Positions 19,101 to 31,600 of a DNA stretch of 64,000 nucleotides are shown here, piece after piece. The notes under the pieces are model-generated. The model made no database searches and had not been told where the DNA came from. It was given only the letters and a program-made list of their open reading frames with translations. The translations under genes were made by a program, and so were the position numbers. Source of the stretch: a virus; IMG/VR virus record IMGVR_UViG_3300010885_037795, positions 1-64,000 of that record; one strand, written 5' to 3'. Position 1 is the stretch's first letter. Every line of letters begins with the position of its first letter.

Positions 19101-19656
19101 CAACATTATTGATCTGTACTTGCTGACAAAAGTATATGCAACAGATTACCAAGCATGGATTCAAGACACGTCGGGCAAAGTAATCAAACCAACTGCGGCT
19201 AACAATGCCGAACTTAGCATTGAGTTTGGTGCATTGGAAAATATCAAAGCACTTAGCGACACAATCATTTATAATCCAGCACGATTCAAACCACTGTTTG
19301 GAGCCAAGGCAGATCCTGCACTTCGTGCCACATTTAAGGTTGTTAAAAATCCCAATGTGATTATCAGTGACAACGATGTCAAGACCACAGTGGTTGCCGC
19401 AATCAATCGATACTTTGACATTAACAACTGGGATTTTGGCGAGAGCTTTTATTTCAGTGAGTTAAGTGCATATTTGCATAATATATTGTTGCCTAACATC
19501 TCCAGTATTATTATTGTACCAACCAGCGCCCAACTTGGCTTTGGTAATTTGTATCAAATCAATGCCGAAGCTGATGAAATTTTAATCAGTGCGGCAACTG
19601 TGGACAACATAGAAGTAATACCAGCTATCACATCAAGTCAGCTGGGACAAGTTTAA
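16123..19656 (+). CDS. 6: Baseplate wedge protein gp6 (baseplate J-like)
   Basis: This 1,177-residue protein is the gp6 wedge subunit that builds the inner baseplate ring. The N-terminus is highly characteristic: SSEYVALIDLIAFLGQSLAF, then RADLNARENFLDTAERRDSI, then LARLISYNPKR. A baseplate-J-like part follows (NDQIDLVFGDGALANVPQGS, QQYYTQNRMITGEDYNILPY). The C-terminus (DVKTTVVAAINRYFDINNWD, then GESFYFSELSAYL) matches the region that contacts gp25 and neighbouring gp6. T4 gp6 is 660 residues. The additional length is mainly beta-rich central insertion (about 520-1000), as in marine homologues. Confidence 0.92.
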   Translation: MAITTRQTDLLVQQDWKKIYQTFQNADFTAYDFETLRKSMIDYLRTYYPEDFNDFIESSEYVALIDLIAFLGQSLAFRADLNARENFLDTAERRDSILKLARLISYNPKRNISSAGVLKFDAIQTTETLFDSQGLNLSNIPVTWNDPGNDNWQEQFYTVLNAAFVDSQVIGKPGGTGTIAGVKTDEYAINMLPNIVPTFKFESTVNGSLTKFELLSATTAGKEYIYEKDPKPTRIFNILYRNDNLGNDSINTGFFLYFKQGELKTLDFTLTERLPNRVVSVNVDNINNTDVWLYGLDSNGNINELWEKVPAVSGTNVIYNSSTNKNLYQINTRANDQIDLVFGDGALANVPQGSYRAFYRVSNGIGYRITPDEMQNIVLPIAYVNRNGRTEQLTIRCSLQSTVTNAQARETLDEIRTKAPQQYYTQNRMITGEDYNILPYTQFSSILKAKATNRSSSGVSRYLDTLDITGKYSSTNIFAQDGLLYRQESVDAVAFTNSASGNLLAVLKDQINNKLLNENNIPFSHFYYEKFGRFTTTDPVINGSLFYAVWIQMSLATGQSKGYLTLKQTYEDTLDAQGNVINSSVLPLPPLKLSSAASTALRFVTPGSIIVFAASNDVTNLPKCFDVDNKIKLGLPSVAGDKLYLYATVLSFQGDGTAGGILQPGDEGPVAISVYVPNGAVIKEIIPKIYNEVDDDTLRDAVALINSKKNLGIRYDSVAKLWKVVQPQNLKLTQTDSTLIANPAANSEYDITYAGDTAGLAQDSSWIIAFVNSINGYTIYYRQLNYVFESTRETKFYFDPRIRVYDTRTGTVLDDQIKILKINSQPNSTSAFFDDRTYFIYKMIVDADGYENTSKILLKFPDVNRDGVPDNPDIFREIVDPATNTANKYVYFEKTTGLYNFVKFVPIDGTTINTQYQIQGDIERNASLYLDGQIFYATTDDAFYVLSVTVSNGAVSRRAVLSQNYFRYQGRQQLYFQYRHNAPSTRRIDPAPNNIIDLYLLTKVYATDYQAWIQDTSGKVIKPTAANNAELSIEFGALENIKALSDTIIYNPARFKPLFGAKADPALRATFKVVKNPNVIISDNDVKTTVVAAINRYFDINNWDFGESFYFSELSAYLHNILLPNISSIIIVPTSAQLGFGNLYQINAEADEILISAATVDNIEVIPAITSSQLGQV

Positions 19657-19675
19657 CTAGGTAAAAGCAAACAAC

Positions 19676-22600
19676 ATGGCAATCATTAAAACAATAGATT
19701 TACTGCCGATAGTATTTCGATCAGACTCGAACAAAAAGTTCTTGTCGGCCACACTTGATCAATTGGTTTCCGAACCAAACTTCCAGCGAGTCAATGGTTA
19801 TATTGGTCGACAGTTTGCTCCAACATACAAAGCCGGCGACAGCTACATAACCGAACCTGATAAACTACGTCAACATTATCAACTTGAACCCAGTGTGGTT
19901 ATTCGTGACGACAGTAACAATATTCTGCATTACAGCAACTACCGCGACCTACTGAATCAATTAAAATATCACGGGGCCAATGTTACCAATCACGATCGTT
20001 TGTTTGCCAACGAGCAATATAACTTTGATGGCTCAATTGACTTTGACAAATTCATTAACTTCAGTCAGTATTACTGGTTGCCAAGCGGCCCACCGGAGGT
20101 AACAGTTACCGGAAGTAATTTCCGTAACATCTTGAACTACGATGTCAAGCGTGACACCGCAACTAATAGTTTTAAGTTCACTGGATTTAGCACCGACAGA
20201 AATCCACTAATCACTCTAGTGAGAGGAAATACATATACTTTCGATCTTAATTCATCAGGTAACAAGTTTTGGATTCAAACTCGTCCTGGTGTGGGCGGAA
20301 CACGTAGTGTTGAAGCTGAAGTTAACCAAAGAGACATACTAGGAGTTCAACGAAACGGTACTGATATCGGCCAAGTACAATTCTCTGTACCAGCGAGTGA
20401 TGCACAAGATTTTTATGCACGAGCACCATTGGCGACCAATGTTGACTTTGCAATTGGTGGCACATATCGATCTTTTCAAAATAACCTGTTAAACGTGATC
20501 AATTCACGCGGCGGGTTTGACGGTGTTATTGATAATATTGCCAACAAAACACTTATCTTCTTAACACGAGATGAAACAGCAGAAGATTGGACAGATCCAG
20601 GTAACTTTGACCTTGACAAGTTTGACCAAGGCCCACCTGAGTCAAGTGCAATCCCGTATGAAGCAGGTAATCTTGTGCCCGAAGCAGACCGTTACCAAGT
20701 ATGGCTGATCACACTAGTTGACGTTGGTGCCGGCCGCAAGGTTGTTAAATTAATTCCTCGCTATACTGTTAACACCAATGAAAAAGTTTATGTGCGCGAA
20801 GGTAAAACCAATGCCGGACTAGAGTACGTAAAAAATCGTAGCGGAAATTGGGACGAAGCACCAAACATCACAGCACCACTTGATACACTGTATTATCAAG
20901 ACAGCAAAAATCCATTAATGTATGGTACAATCAAGCTAATTGAACCTAATGCAAACTTTGTAAATGTTACTACAGAAATACTTGGTAAGAAAAACTACAC
21001 AAGTCCCAATGGAATTGTGTTCACAAATGGCCTTAGAATTACATTTGATTCTACTGCAACCCCTGTGGCATACATAGGAAATAGTTATATTGTTGAAGGA
21101 GTTGGTCGCGCAATTAAATTAATTAGTGCAACCAACTTGATTGTTCCTGAAGGATATGCAATCAGTGGGCTAACACAGCCTGATTATATCACTGTGAATA
21201 GAGCAAGCATTGATCAAAATCCGTGGAGTCGTAGCAATCGTTGGTTCCACAGTGCGTTAATCAACTTGAGTGCTACTTATAACAATGCACCTGATCAATT
21301 GATAGTTGAAGGACTAGTCAGAGCTACTCGTCCAATTATAGAGTTTGACTCAGATATCAAACTCTATAACTTTGGCACACAAGCCAAAGCCCCAATTGAT
21401 GTAATTGATTTCACAGTCACTGATGCATTTAATCAAGTTGAAGGCAAAACATCATACACTGTAAAATTACCTGGCGGTCAGGCGCCTAAAAAGTTAACAG
21501 AAGGCACACGAATTATATTTGCAAACGATATCGATCCTGATGTTCGTAATCGCATTTATAATGTCACTTTCATTACCACTGACACTGGCACACAAATTCA
21601 TTTGGTATCACTGAATACCACACTGTTGCCTACGTTCAAAGTTGATTCAATTGAAGTAGTGGACAGCAAGCCTTATACTTTTATTCCAACCGTGACACTT
21701 ACTTCGCCATTGCCAGGTCTTGGTGAAGAAACTGCTAATGCCCAAGCACTAATGAGCAACACCACTATTGCTTCCTTTAGTGTAAGCGGCGGCGGAACTA
21801 ATTATATCGCAACACCAGATATTCAAGTTGCAACAGCATACGATGTCCGTGCAAATACTACTGTGGTATTTGATACTACCAAAAAAATAGATTATGTACG
21901 TATCACTGAAGCAGGCACTGGATACTCGACTATTCCTACAATTACTATTGCGCATCCTGAGGCAGTGGTACGCACAAATGCAAACACCACAGTAGAAGGT
22001 AATTTTCTTAGAATGTCTGCGGTTTCGTCGGCGCTGGTCGGTAATTATATCATTGGCGAAGGCATGCCCGGAGGCAGCATTGTATCAAACGTAAACCTAA
22101 GTGATAACAATGTTGGATTTAGCATTCGTACCACTGTGACTTCTAGTGGTAATGAATATGTGTTCAAGACTCTGGGCACATTAGGAACCGATTATCATGT
22201 TCAAACAACTACAGAAGTTTTTACTGCGACACTGACACTAGACGACACAGCTCTAGCACACGAAGGCATGTATGTGTCTGGTCCACGTATTCCTTATGGA
22301 ACAGAAGTTCTAAAAGTAATTAGCCCCACTCAAATTGAAATCAGTCGCGAAGTGAGTACTACTATTGGAGACAAAGTTGTATTTGTTGGTCGTAGAGCCA
22401 CAGCAACTCCAAAAGTTGATGGCGGTAGAATTTTGGCAGTGACTGTTGATTATCCTGGCGCCGGGTATTTTGCACAACCATCCTACAGTATAACTGCTCC
22501 AGCGAGTGGACCAACAGCAACATTTTACCTAGTGATGTCGGACCAGTTTATTCGCTACATTACATTAGATACTGCTGGCAGTGGGTATCAGTTGACCGCT

Positions 22601-25600
22601 AACAACAGTGTGAATATAATAAACACTGTGTCCTCAGTTACCTCAACTGCAACAGTCAACGGAGCAACTCAAATTGAGTTTGCGACTGCAGATGAAATCA
22701 GCTCAGTTGGCGCCGGCTGGCTGTGTTTTTATGTAATTAAATCAGCAGCCGGCATAAAATACGGAGACTTTGCACTAAACACTTATACAGACCGTGCAAT
22801 AACTGGACCAGAACTTAAAGGAACAATATCAACTTATCGCGATTATATGGATATTGCATTAACCAGCTCGACTGTCTATACAGTAACAGGAGTTGATAGC
22901 AATGTAGTTAATCTTGACAAGGCAGTTGAAATACTTGACGAAGATGGAAATCTAATAGATCTCCCAGCCGGTAGTGAGTTGGTGTTTACTTGTCAAAGTA
23001 GATATTTCACTGATGACTTGACTGGTAGTGGCGCACCTGTTGGCGACTTTCAAACTTACCAAACTGCTGTTGACATTGACAGTAGTACAACTGTGCCGGT
23101 TTTAACAGCCCAGGGATTGCAACCCGGCATGCTGATCAGTGACGAATATGGATCAATACCGGATGGCATAAAAATTATTTCAGTTGATTACATTACCAAT
23201 ACCATTGTAGTGTCCGGTGAGCTACGAGTGAGTGCGAATACACCATTTAGAGTAAGTCAGTCTGCACTGGTAAAAGTTACATATCAACCATCCACAATTG
23301 AAAGTATTATTGTTACTGTGCCTGGTCGTGGTTACACCTCTGCTCCTTTAGTGACCATCCAGCCGACTGTGCCCGCAGTCACAGTAGTTGGTGAACAGTC
23401 TGAAACTACTGATTCATATTATGTTGTGGTTGAAAGCTTGGTGGGTATCCTAGTAGGCTCTAGGGTCACCAGCGACTACGACGGTTTTGGTATCGGTATA
23501 ACTGTAGGGGACACAATTCCTGAAGTGCAAGAACTGATTACCACAATTGATGCAGTTGGCGTCGAAACGTACAAGGTTCGACTGGATGTGCTCCAGCCAC
23601 CATTTATTTCTAGAAACATTACATTTACCTACGCTTCTGAAGCCATTGCCAGAGTTGCTCCAATTAACAACATTGATATAACATCAATTGACACCACACC
23701 TGATACATATGATGCAGGCAACAACGTACTGCTAACGACCCCTACGAATATTCAACAGTTGATAACTGATGTTCCGGTCTACCACGAATACTGGTACAAC
23801 GGCACCAGCTGGCAACCAGGTCAACAAAAAACTGGATATACACAATCTCCGTTGTTTGATATTTTCGATGATACCGGCGTTAGTGTAGCTGATGCCGACA
23901 GCTATCCTGGCAGTAAGTTCGTTGGCACTAAAATCTTTGGGTACAAAATTGGAACAGGATCAATTGATTCTGTACTTGGCGTTCCATTGAGCTACCGCAA
24001 TTTCCAGGCAGTTGGTGATATACAATTTCAGAATTACTGGGACACTGATCAGTTTAACTACCTAGTGGGATCTACGGAACAAACTGTTACTGTGAACACT
24101 TTTTATCTTAAAGAAACAAGCGCAGATGGGTCAGCATCATATCGAAATATCTGGAGAAAGACCAGCGAAAAAACACATCAATACCAGGTAATAAATCATG
24201 TGTTTGATGACCGTACAAATTATTTTGAAATTGATGTTTTACCAATTGATAGTTTAACTGTACCTTACATTAAAGTTTACCTTAACAACAATTTGTTAAG
24301 TGAAAGTAGTTTTTCAATTGAATCAGTTGGTGTACGTACCGCTGTGGTGATTGAACCTGCGCTGTTATCAACAGGTGCTAAAGTTGATATTAGAATTTAC
24401 AGCAATAGCATAAGCAAACTTGGCTATTATGAGATTCCGTCAAACCTTGATAACAATAGCTCAAACTCAAACTTTGAAGTACTAACACTAGGACAAATGA
24501 GAAATCATTATACCACCATGGCCGAAAACAATTACGGTCTCGAGGGTGTTGTGCTAGGGTCTAATAATGTACGTGACATTGATATAAAAAGCTGGGCTGG
24601 TAGTATCCTACAACACGCCAGTCCAATTCCATTGGCAAACGTGTTCTTATTGCAACGAGAGTTTAATCTAGTAGAAGCAGTTGAGCTGGCACAAAAAGAA
24701 TATACCAAGTTCAAGAATAGATTTTCAGAACTTGCGATTACACAACAAAACACAATTCTAGATATTCCAAAGGCAGTTGATGCAATACTTGAGCAGATGA
24801 ATTCTGCCAAGAGCACATACTCACCGTGGTACGATAGCGATATGTTACCGTGGGGCACCAAATACCGCACTGAATTATTGTATCCTGTTATCAACGTGCA
24901 ACAACGCATTTATCAGATTCCAACTTTTTATGATGACAAACTAGTTTCAAATCGTGCGGTACTGGTATATCTAGTCAACAAAGTAACTGGCGAAGATCGA
25001 CTGCTGGTTAAAGATACTGATTACTCATTTAGCACAACCACTGCGGGCATACTGTTGTCAGACAGTTTGTTATTAACCGTTAACAATGTTGTAAAGGTAT
25101 TGTACTTTAATTCCACTGAAGGCAATTATGTACCTGAGACACCAACCAAACTAGGATTATATCCAAAGTTCAAGCCTCAGATATTTGAAGATACCACATA
25201 TCAAAATCCTGTGCGAGTTATACAAGGACACGATGGCAGCTTGACTCCGGTGTTCAATGATTTTAGAGATCAGATGTTGCTAGAAATTGAAACTAGGATC
25301 TACAACAACATCAAAGTCAACTATGCTGAAAACATTTTTGATCTATACGAATTTATTCCGGGCAAGTTTAGAAAAACAGCATATGATCGAAAAGAGTTCA
25401 CTCGTGTGCTTACCAAGAACTTCTTAAAATGGTTGGGAACCAATCAAGTTGATTATGCTGACAGCAGTTTTTTCCAGAGTAACAATGCATGGACATGGAA
25501 CTATAAGAAATTAAAAGATCGTATTGATGGCGAAAATCTACCAGGATTCTGGAGAGGAATTTATCAATACTTCTACGACACAGACCGCCCAAATCTAATG

Positions 25601-28600
25601 CCGTGGGAAATGTTGGGCTTTAGTGAGCGCCCAGACTGGTGGGTGGCACGTTATGGCAATGCTCCGTACACTGGTGGTAACAATGTATTGTGGGCGGACC
25701 TAGAACAAGGTTATATCTACAGCGGCTCACGTACAGGAATAGATCTGCGTTTTGCAAGACCTGGCTTGAGTAAACTAATCCCTGTTGATGAGTACGGTTT
25801 ATTGATTAGTCCTGAAAAACTATTTCCTAAACAGTTCAATGGTAGAAACCTTGGCGGAGCATTTGCCATTGGCGATCAAGCACCTGCTGAAACTGCATGG
25901 CGTCGTAGCAGTGATTTTCCTTATGCAATGCAAATTGCATTGATGCTAACAAACCCTGCTTACTATTTTGGTAGCCTGGTCAACACACATGCTTACTATC
26001 GTAATATCAACTTGGATCAATTGGTAGTCAGAAATAACAAACAGCGACTTACTAAAGACACTGTTGAAATCCCTAACGTTGGATCCAATGGAGATCCAGT
26101 TGTTCACACCTCAGGTTATATCAATTGGGTGAGAGATTTCTTAGTGAATCGCGGTATTGACCCAGCGCCTAAGATTAAATCATATTTGAAAAATGTCAAT
26201 GTAAATCTCAGCTATGCAACAGCTGGATTTGCGGATAAAAATTATCTAAATGTATTGGCAGAACAAGGTTCTCCTACCTACAACAATGAAAGTGTAATCA
26301 TACCCGACGAAAATTACGAAGTATATCTGCATAAGAGTGCTCCGGTTAATCGTGCGGTTTATAGCGCAGTCATAATTGAAAAAGGCGACAACGGATGGAA
26401 AGTAACCGGATATGATTTGGCTAATCCTTACTTTACTATTGTACCAAGTGAAGCTCAAGGCCGCAGTTATCAAATTAGCGTGGCTGGTACTGGTGCAACA
26501 ATCTACAGAGATTATCGTTCTGTAAAAATTACTGTGCCTTATGGTCACGAGTTCAACAGTCGTCAACAAGTTGTTGACTTTTTGGTTGCCCACGGTCGTT
26601 ATATGGTAAGTCAAGGATTTGTGTTTGACACCATGAACAACGATATGGCATCCAAGCAAGATTGGATATTGAGTGCAAAAGAATTCCTGACCTGGAGTCA
26701 GCAAGGGTGGCAGTCAGGAAACATTCTTGTACTAAGTCCTGCATTTAACAACCTCAAAGTTCAAGGTGCAATGAGTGTGGTTGACTTTGTTGAGAACCGC
26801 ACCAGTGGCAGCAAAGTACTAGATCAAAATTTCCAAATTATTCGAAACAACCAGTTCTCAATCACTAGATCAGACAATGTGTTTACATTCACAGCAAACT
26901 TTGGGCAGACCATTGGCTATGCTGAATTTAATCTAGTGCAGTACGAGCACATCTTGGTGTTTGATAACGAAACAGTGTTCAATGACGTGATCTACAAACC
27001 AGCTGAAGGTATCAGACAATTCCGGTTCAAGCTGGTTGGAAACAAAACTGGTAACTGGACAGGTGCATTGAATCCTCCGGGATTCATGTACAATTCCACT
27101 ACCATCCAGACCTGGAAAGCTGATATAACATATAAAAAGGGCGACTTTGTTGATGTCAATGGCATTGTGTACCTTGCATTGATTGACATTGACGCCACGC
27201 AAAAATTTGAGTTCAGCAGCAGCTGGCAAGAAGTAAATCGCAAAGATATCAAAACAGGCTTGCTACCTAACTTTGCATCTCTGGCGCAAAAGTTTGAAAA
27301 TATCTATGACGTGGACAATTTGCCAGCCGCTGAAGATCTGCGCAAGTTTAGTAACGGGTTGATTGGATTCCGCCAACGTCAATTCTTTAGTGACTTTAGT
27401 CTAAGCGATGAATCTCAAGTGAAGTTTTACCAAGGCTATATTACACAAAAAGGAACACTAGATTCTATCACTGCACTTACCCGAGCAACTTTTAACAATA
27501 TCACCAGTGAGATTGAGGTGTTTGAAGAGTGGGCAGTTCGTGTCGGTGAATATGGTGCGTTAGACAGTGACCAGTCTGTTGAAGTATTATTAAAAGAATC
27601 ACAACTGACAGATGATCCAACCACACTAATACTATTGGATAATGCTGACGCCGACGTGCCAGGCGCAGTGCCTATTCGTACCAACGATATGTATCAAATT
27701 CCAGTAGACTACAGTAAAAACATTATTCCTACTAGAGCCAGTTACCAGCCGCAGATCACTGATTTTGTTACTGCTGGTTATGTTAACCTTGATGATATCA
27801 ATGGTACTATCTTTGATATACAAAATTTCAGTGAGTTAGTGAATGTGTTGCCAGACATTGGCAGTGGATATAAACTATGGGTAGCTAAAGATTTCAGCAG
27901 TAGCTGGAACGTGTATCGTGTTACAGAAACTAACAACCTAGTAACCAGCTTGACATATAACCTAGACAATTTTATGATTGTGGGGTTTGATAACCCGCAC
28001 GATTTTGTTGTTGGTGAAGTAATGGGTATCAAAGGATTTGATACAGATTTTGATGGATTCTATCAAGTGATTGGTATCGATGGACTTAAGAGTGTTCTGA
28101 CTATTGCCACTAGAAATATTGATGTTCTAAAAAGTGCGCAAACAATAACAGACACAGGTGTGTTGTTTAGATTAAAATCAGTACGATTTAATCTAGCCAG
28201 CGACATCAACAACTTCACTCCACCAAACGGGTGGAAAGATGCTGATCGCGTTTGGATTGATAACAATGATGCGATCAACAGTTGGGCAGTGTACCAAAAA
28301 GCCAATGCATGGAAAACTGCTGGAAATCTAGTACTACGCCCAGGCGAGTACACATCTGACGAAGGATATGGTCGTGCAGTTTCTACCAACTATGACAACA
28401 CACTGTTAATGGTTGGATCACCGTTGAACAACTCTGGACAAGTTGCCAAGATTAATATTTCTGATCCTGGGCAAAACTATGGATCTACTGTAGTTTCTTT
28501 CTCTTACCCAGATCGTGAAACTGGTGGAATACGTGCTCAAGGAACTGCACTTCGCGAGTCCGGCACAATCCTACAAGCCAATTTGGTAACCGGTGGGTCG

Positions 28601-31600
28601 GGATTTACAAAAATTCCAACAGTGATTATTTCAGATTTTAGCAATCTAACTTCAACCTCTACTAGAGTTGGTTCACCGTATGTTAACGTTGCTAGTACAT
28701 CAACGCTAAAGGTTCTTGACCGCGTGACATCTGCAAACCTTGCCAATGTATCTAACACTGTGGTTACAGAGATTGTAAGCACAACAAATGTAAGATTGAA
28801 TGCCGCTACAACAATTTCTACAGGCGACTGGGTCAGATTTGATCGTGGCACGAACGGAAACGTACAAGCAAGATTAACTCCGACCAGTATTGCTAGTATT
28901 AGCATTATCAATGGTGGGTCGGGTTATGTAACTGCACCAGCGATTGAAATAATCGGCGGCGGTGGCACAGGCGTGGTTGCCAACACTGTGATCACAGCTG
29001 GAGTAATCACTGCTTGCTATGTTATTAGCAACGGGGCAGGATTCACTGAGCCGCCGGCTGTTCGGGTGATATCACCCACTATTAGTCTTGCCACTAATCT
29101 AGTTGCGGTACTGACTTCCACTAGCGTAGCATCACTAGAAGTTATTAACAAAGGACTATCTATAGAAAGTTCTTATTCCGGATACAGCTCTAATGCCACA
29201 ATAGCAATCACTGCGGTAGCAGGAGACACAGGCGTTGGCGCAACTGGTAATATTCGTGTAAGCTACCTAAGCATTGGTGGAATTGAAATTTCAGTGCAAG
29301 GACAGGGTTACCTTGAACCACCGTCTATTACAATAACTGACTTGACTGCGGTAGGAACTGGGTTTGCTGCCAACACTGTGTTAACAACCGGTGTAGTTAA
29401 AACATTCTTGAGAAATAAAGAAACACTAGCATATAGCCAAATTGATACGATTCGTGCATTTGGCCCAGACGCCGGAGAATTTGGCGCAGATATTAAAATG
29501 GGAGTTTACTCAAGTGCAATTGGTGCACCGGGTAGTTTTTCTGATCGGGGTACAGTCACACTATTTCAATTTGCCGGAGGAGTAAGTTGGAATACTCAAC
29601 AAATTTTACAACCAGTATCAACAAATGCCGGCGCAAGATTTGGTGAAAGTGTTGCAATGAGCAAAGATGAAAATTGGTTGTATGTTGGCGCACCGGGTAT
29701 CAACCGAGTGTATGCATACGCACAAAAACAAACATCATTGTCTAGAACAACTATTACACTGGCCGGTGGCGCATCTACTTACTTTATAAATCTTCCTGGG
29801 GCAACTCAAACAGCTGAAGTTTCTATTGTTGGTGACAGTGGTAAAGTGTACCAACCAGGCCTGGAGTTTTCGTTGATTGGTAGCACACTGTCGTTTGTTA
29901 GTTTAGCTGTACTAGCAAGAGATACCAAGTTGTTTGTGGCACAACAGAGCAACACAACAACAATTAGATGCAATACTTCGATCACCACCTATGCACTGTC
30001 GAGTCTTCCAGAATCTGTGGACGCAATAACAGTAATTGATTCATCGGGCCGCATATTTGTTCCACAAGCCGAATATTATCTAAATGGGCAAAATCTTGTG
30101 TTCCGTAACTCTGCCGAGCTTGTTGCAGTAACCATCACAGTGCGACCATTATTGACCTACTATACATTGATGGGCACTATTGCACCACCTGAAACAATTG
30201 AAAGTTCTGCAAAGTTTGGCGCATCATTGGCAACTACAGAATACGGATATCAACTGTTGATTGGTGCACCGGATGCCAGCGTCAATGGCGTTATCCGTGC
30301 AGGTCGTGCATATGCGTACGATAGAAATTATGAATTGTTCCAGGCATTTGGTAACAATCGAAGCTTTAATGCTCGCGAGGCCCTTAAACAAGTAACACGA
30401 GTAACAGTCGACGGCATTGCTAAAGTTGAGTCTGTTGACTACACTAAATCTGGGTCAACAATCGTGTTTGATGCTATTCCTGACAGCGGAAGTTTGGTTA
30501 GAATTGATCTTAACGATTTCAACTTGATCCAAAAACTAACTCCACCAGATCCAGTTACACAAGGAAGATTTGGTGCTAGTGTTACCATCTCTGACGATAA
30601 CACAGGTTTATTTGTTGGATCCCCGGGATACAACCTTCCAGGCTACTACTTTGGGTCAGTGTATCGTTATGTCAACCGAGGCAAAGTATACGGTGATGCA
30701 GCCAGCACAATCTCAACTGCTAGCATTTTGTTGGCTGTTGGCGACACTATACGTATCAACGAACAACACGTATCTGTTGGTCTCACATCTGGGGAAGATT
30801 TTATCAATCAGATTAATGCTATTGGTATTCCGGGTGTGGTTGCTGCCAACATCAATGGTAATGTGGTTATCACTGGGGATAATGTTTTAACAAATAACAA
30901 ACTGGATATTTTACCTAGTGACGGTGCAGTACTGGCCGACTTAGGATTGTCAGTTTACAGTTACATCCAAGAAATTCGCCACCCAGGTGTGGGTAACCCA
31001 GAACGATTTGGCTCTAAGATTAAAATTAGTGACAATCTTGAGACATTGGTAATCAGCAGTGAGCAAGGCGCTACTCTTAAGATTACCACGTTTGATGAAC
31101 TAACAACTACATTTGACAAAACAACCACATCATTACTTGACGCACTTAAACAAGCCGGTGCAGTATATGTGTATGATTTCTTGAGCGTACCAAATGACAG
31201 TTTAGCGCAACCTTCACAATTTGTTTTTAGTCAGGTGTTGCAAAATGCGTACATCAATGCAAGAGACAATTTTGGATCAAGTCTTGACATCAACAAAGAT
31301 GTGATTATCATTGGTGCAGAATTCAACGATAACTTTGGTAACAACACTGGACTAGTACACATATTCACCAACCCTGACTTGAAGAAAAGCTGGACAGTCA
31401 CACGCAATCGCACAGACAAAGTTGACACCAATCATGTTAACAAGATCTTTGCCTACGACACCCGCACACAAACGATTGTGGCTCAATTTGATTATCTTGA
31501 TCCTGTTAAAGGAAAAATACTTGGCGTGGCAGATCAAGACATTGATTATAAAACAGTAGATGATCCTGCAACATACAATCTTGGCGCCGAAGCTCGCGTG

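Noticed and set aside
30570-30890. 106-residue ORF inside the giant gene with hydrophobic runs
   Set aside because: No ribosome-binding site, no domain-like organisation and no noticeable codon shift in the host frame.
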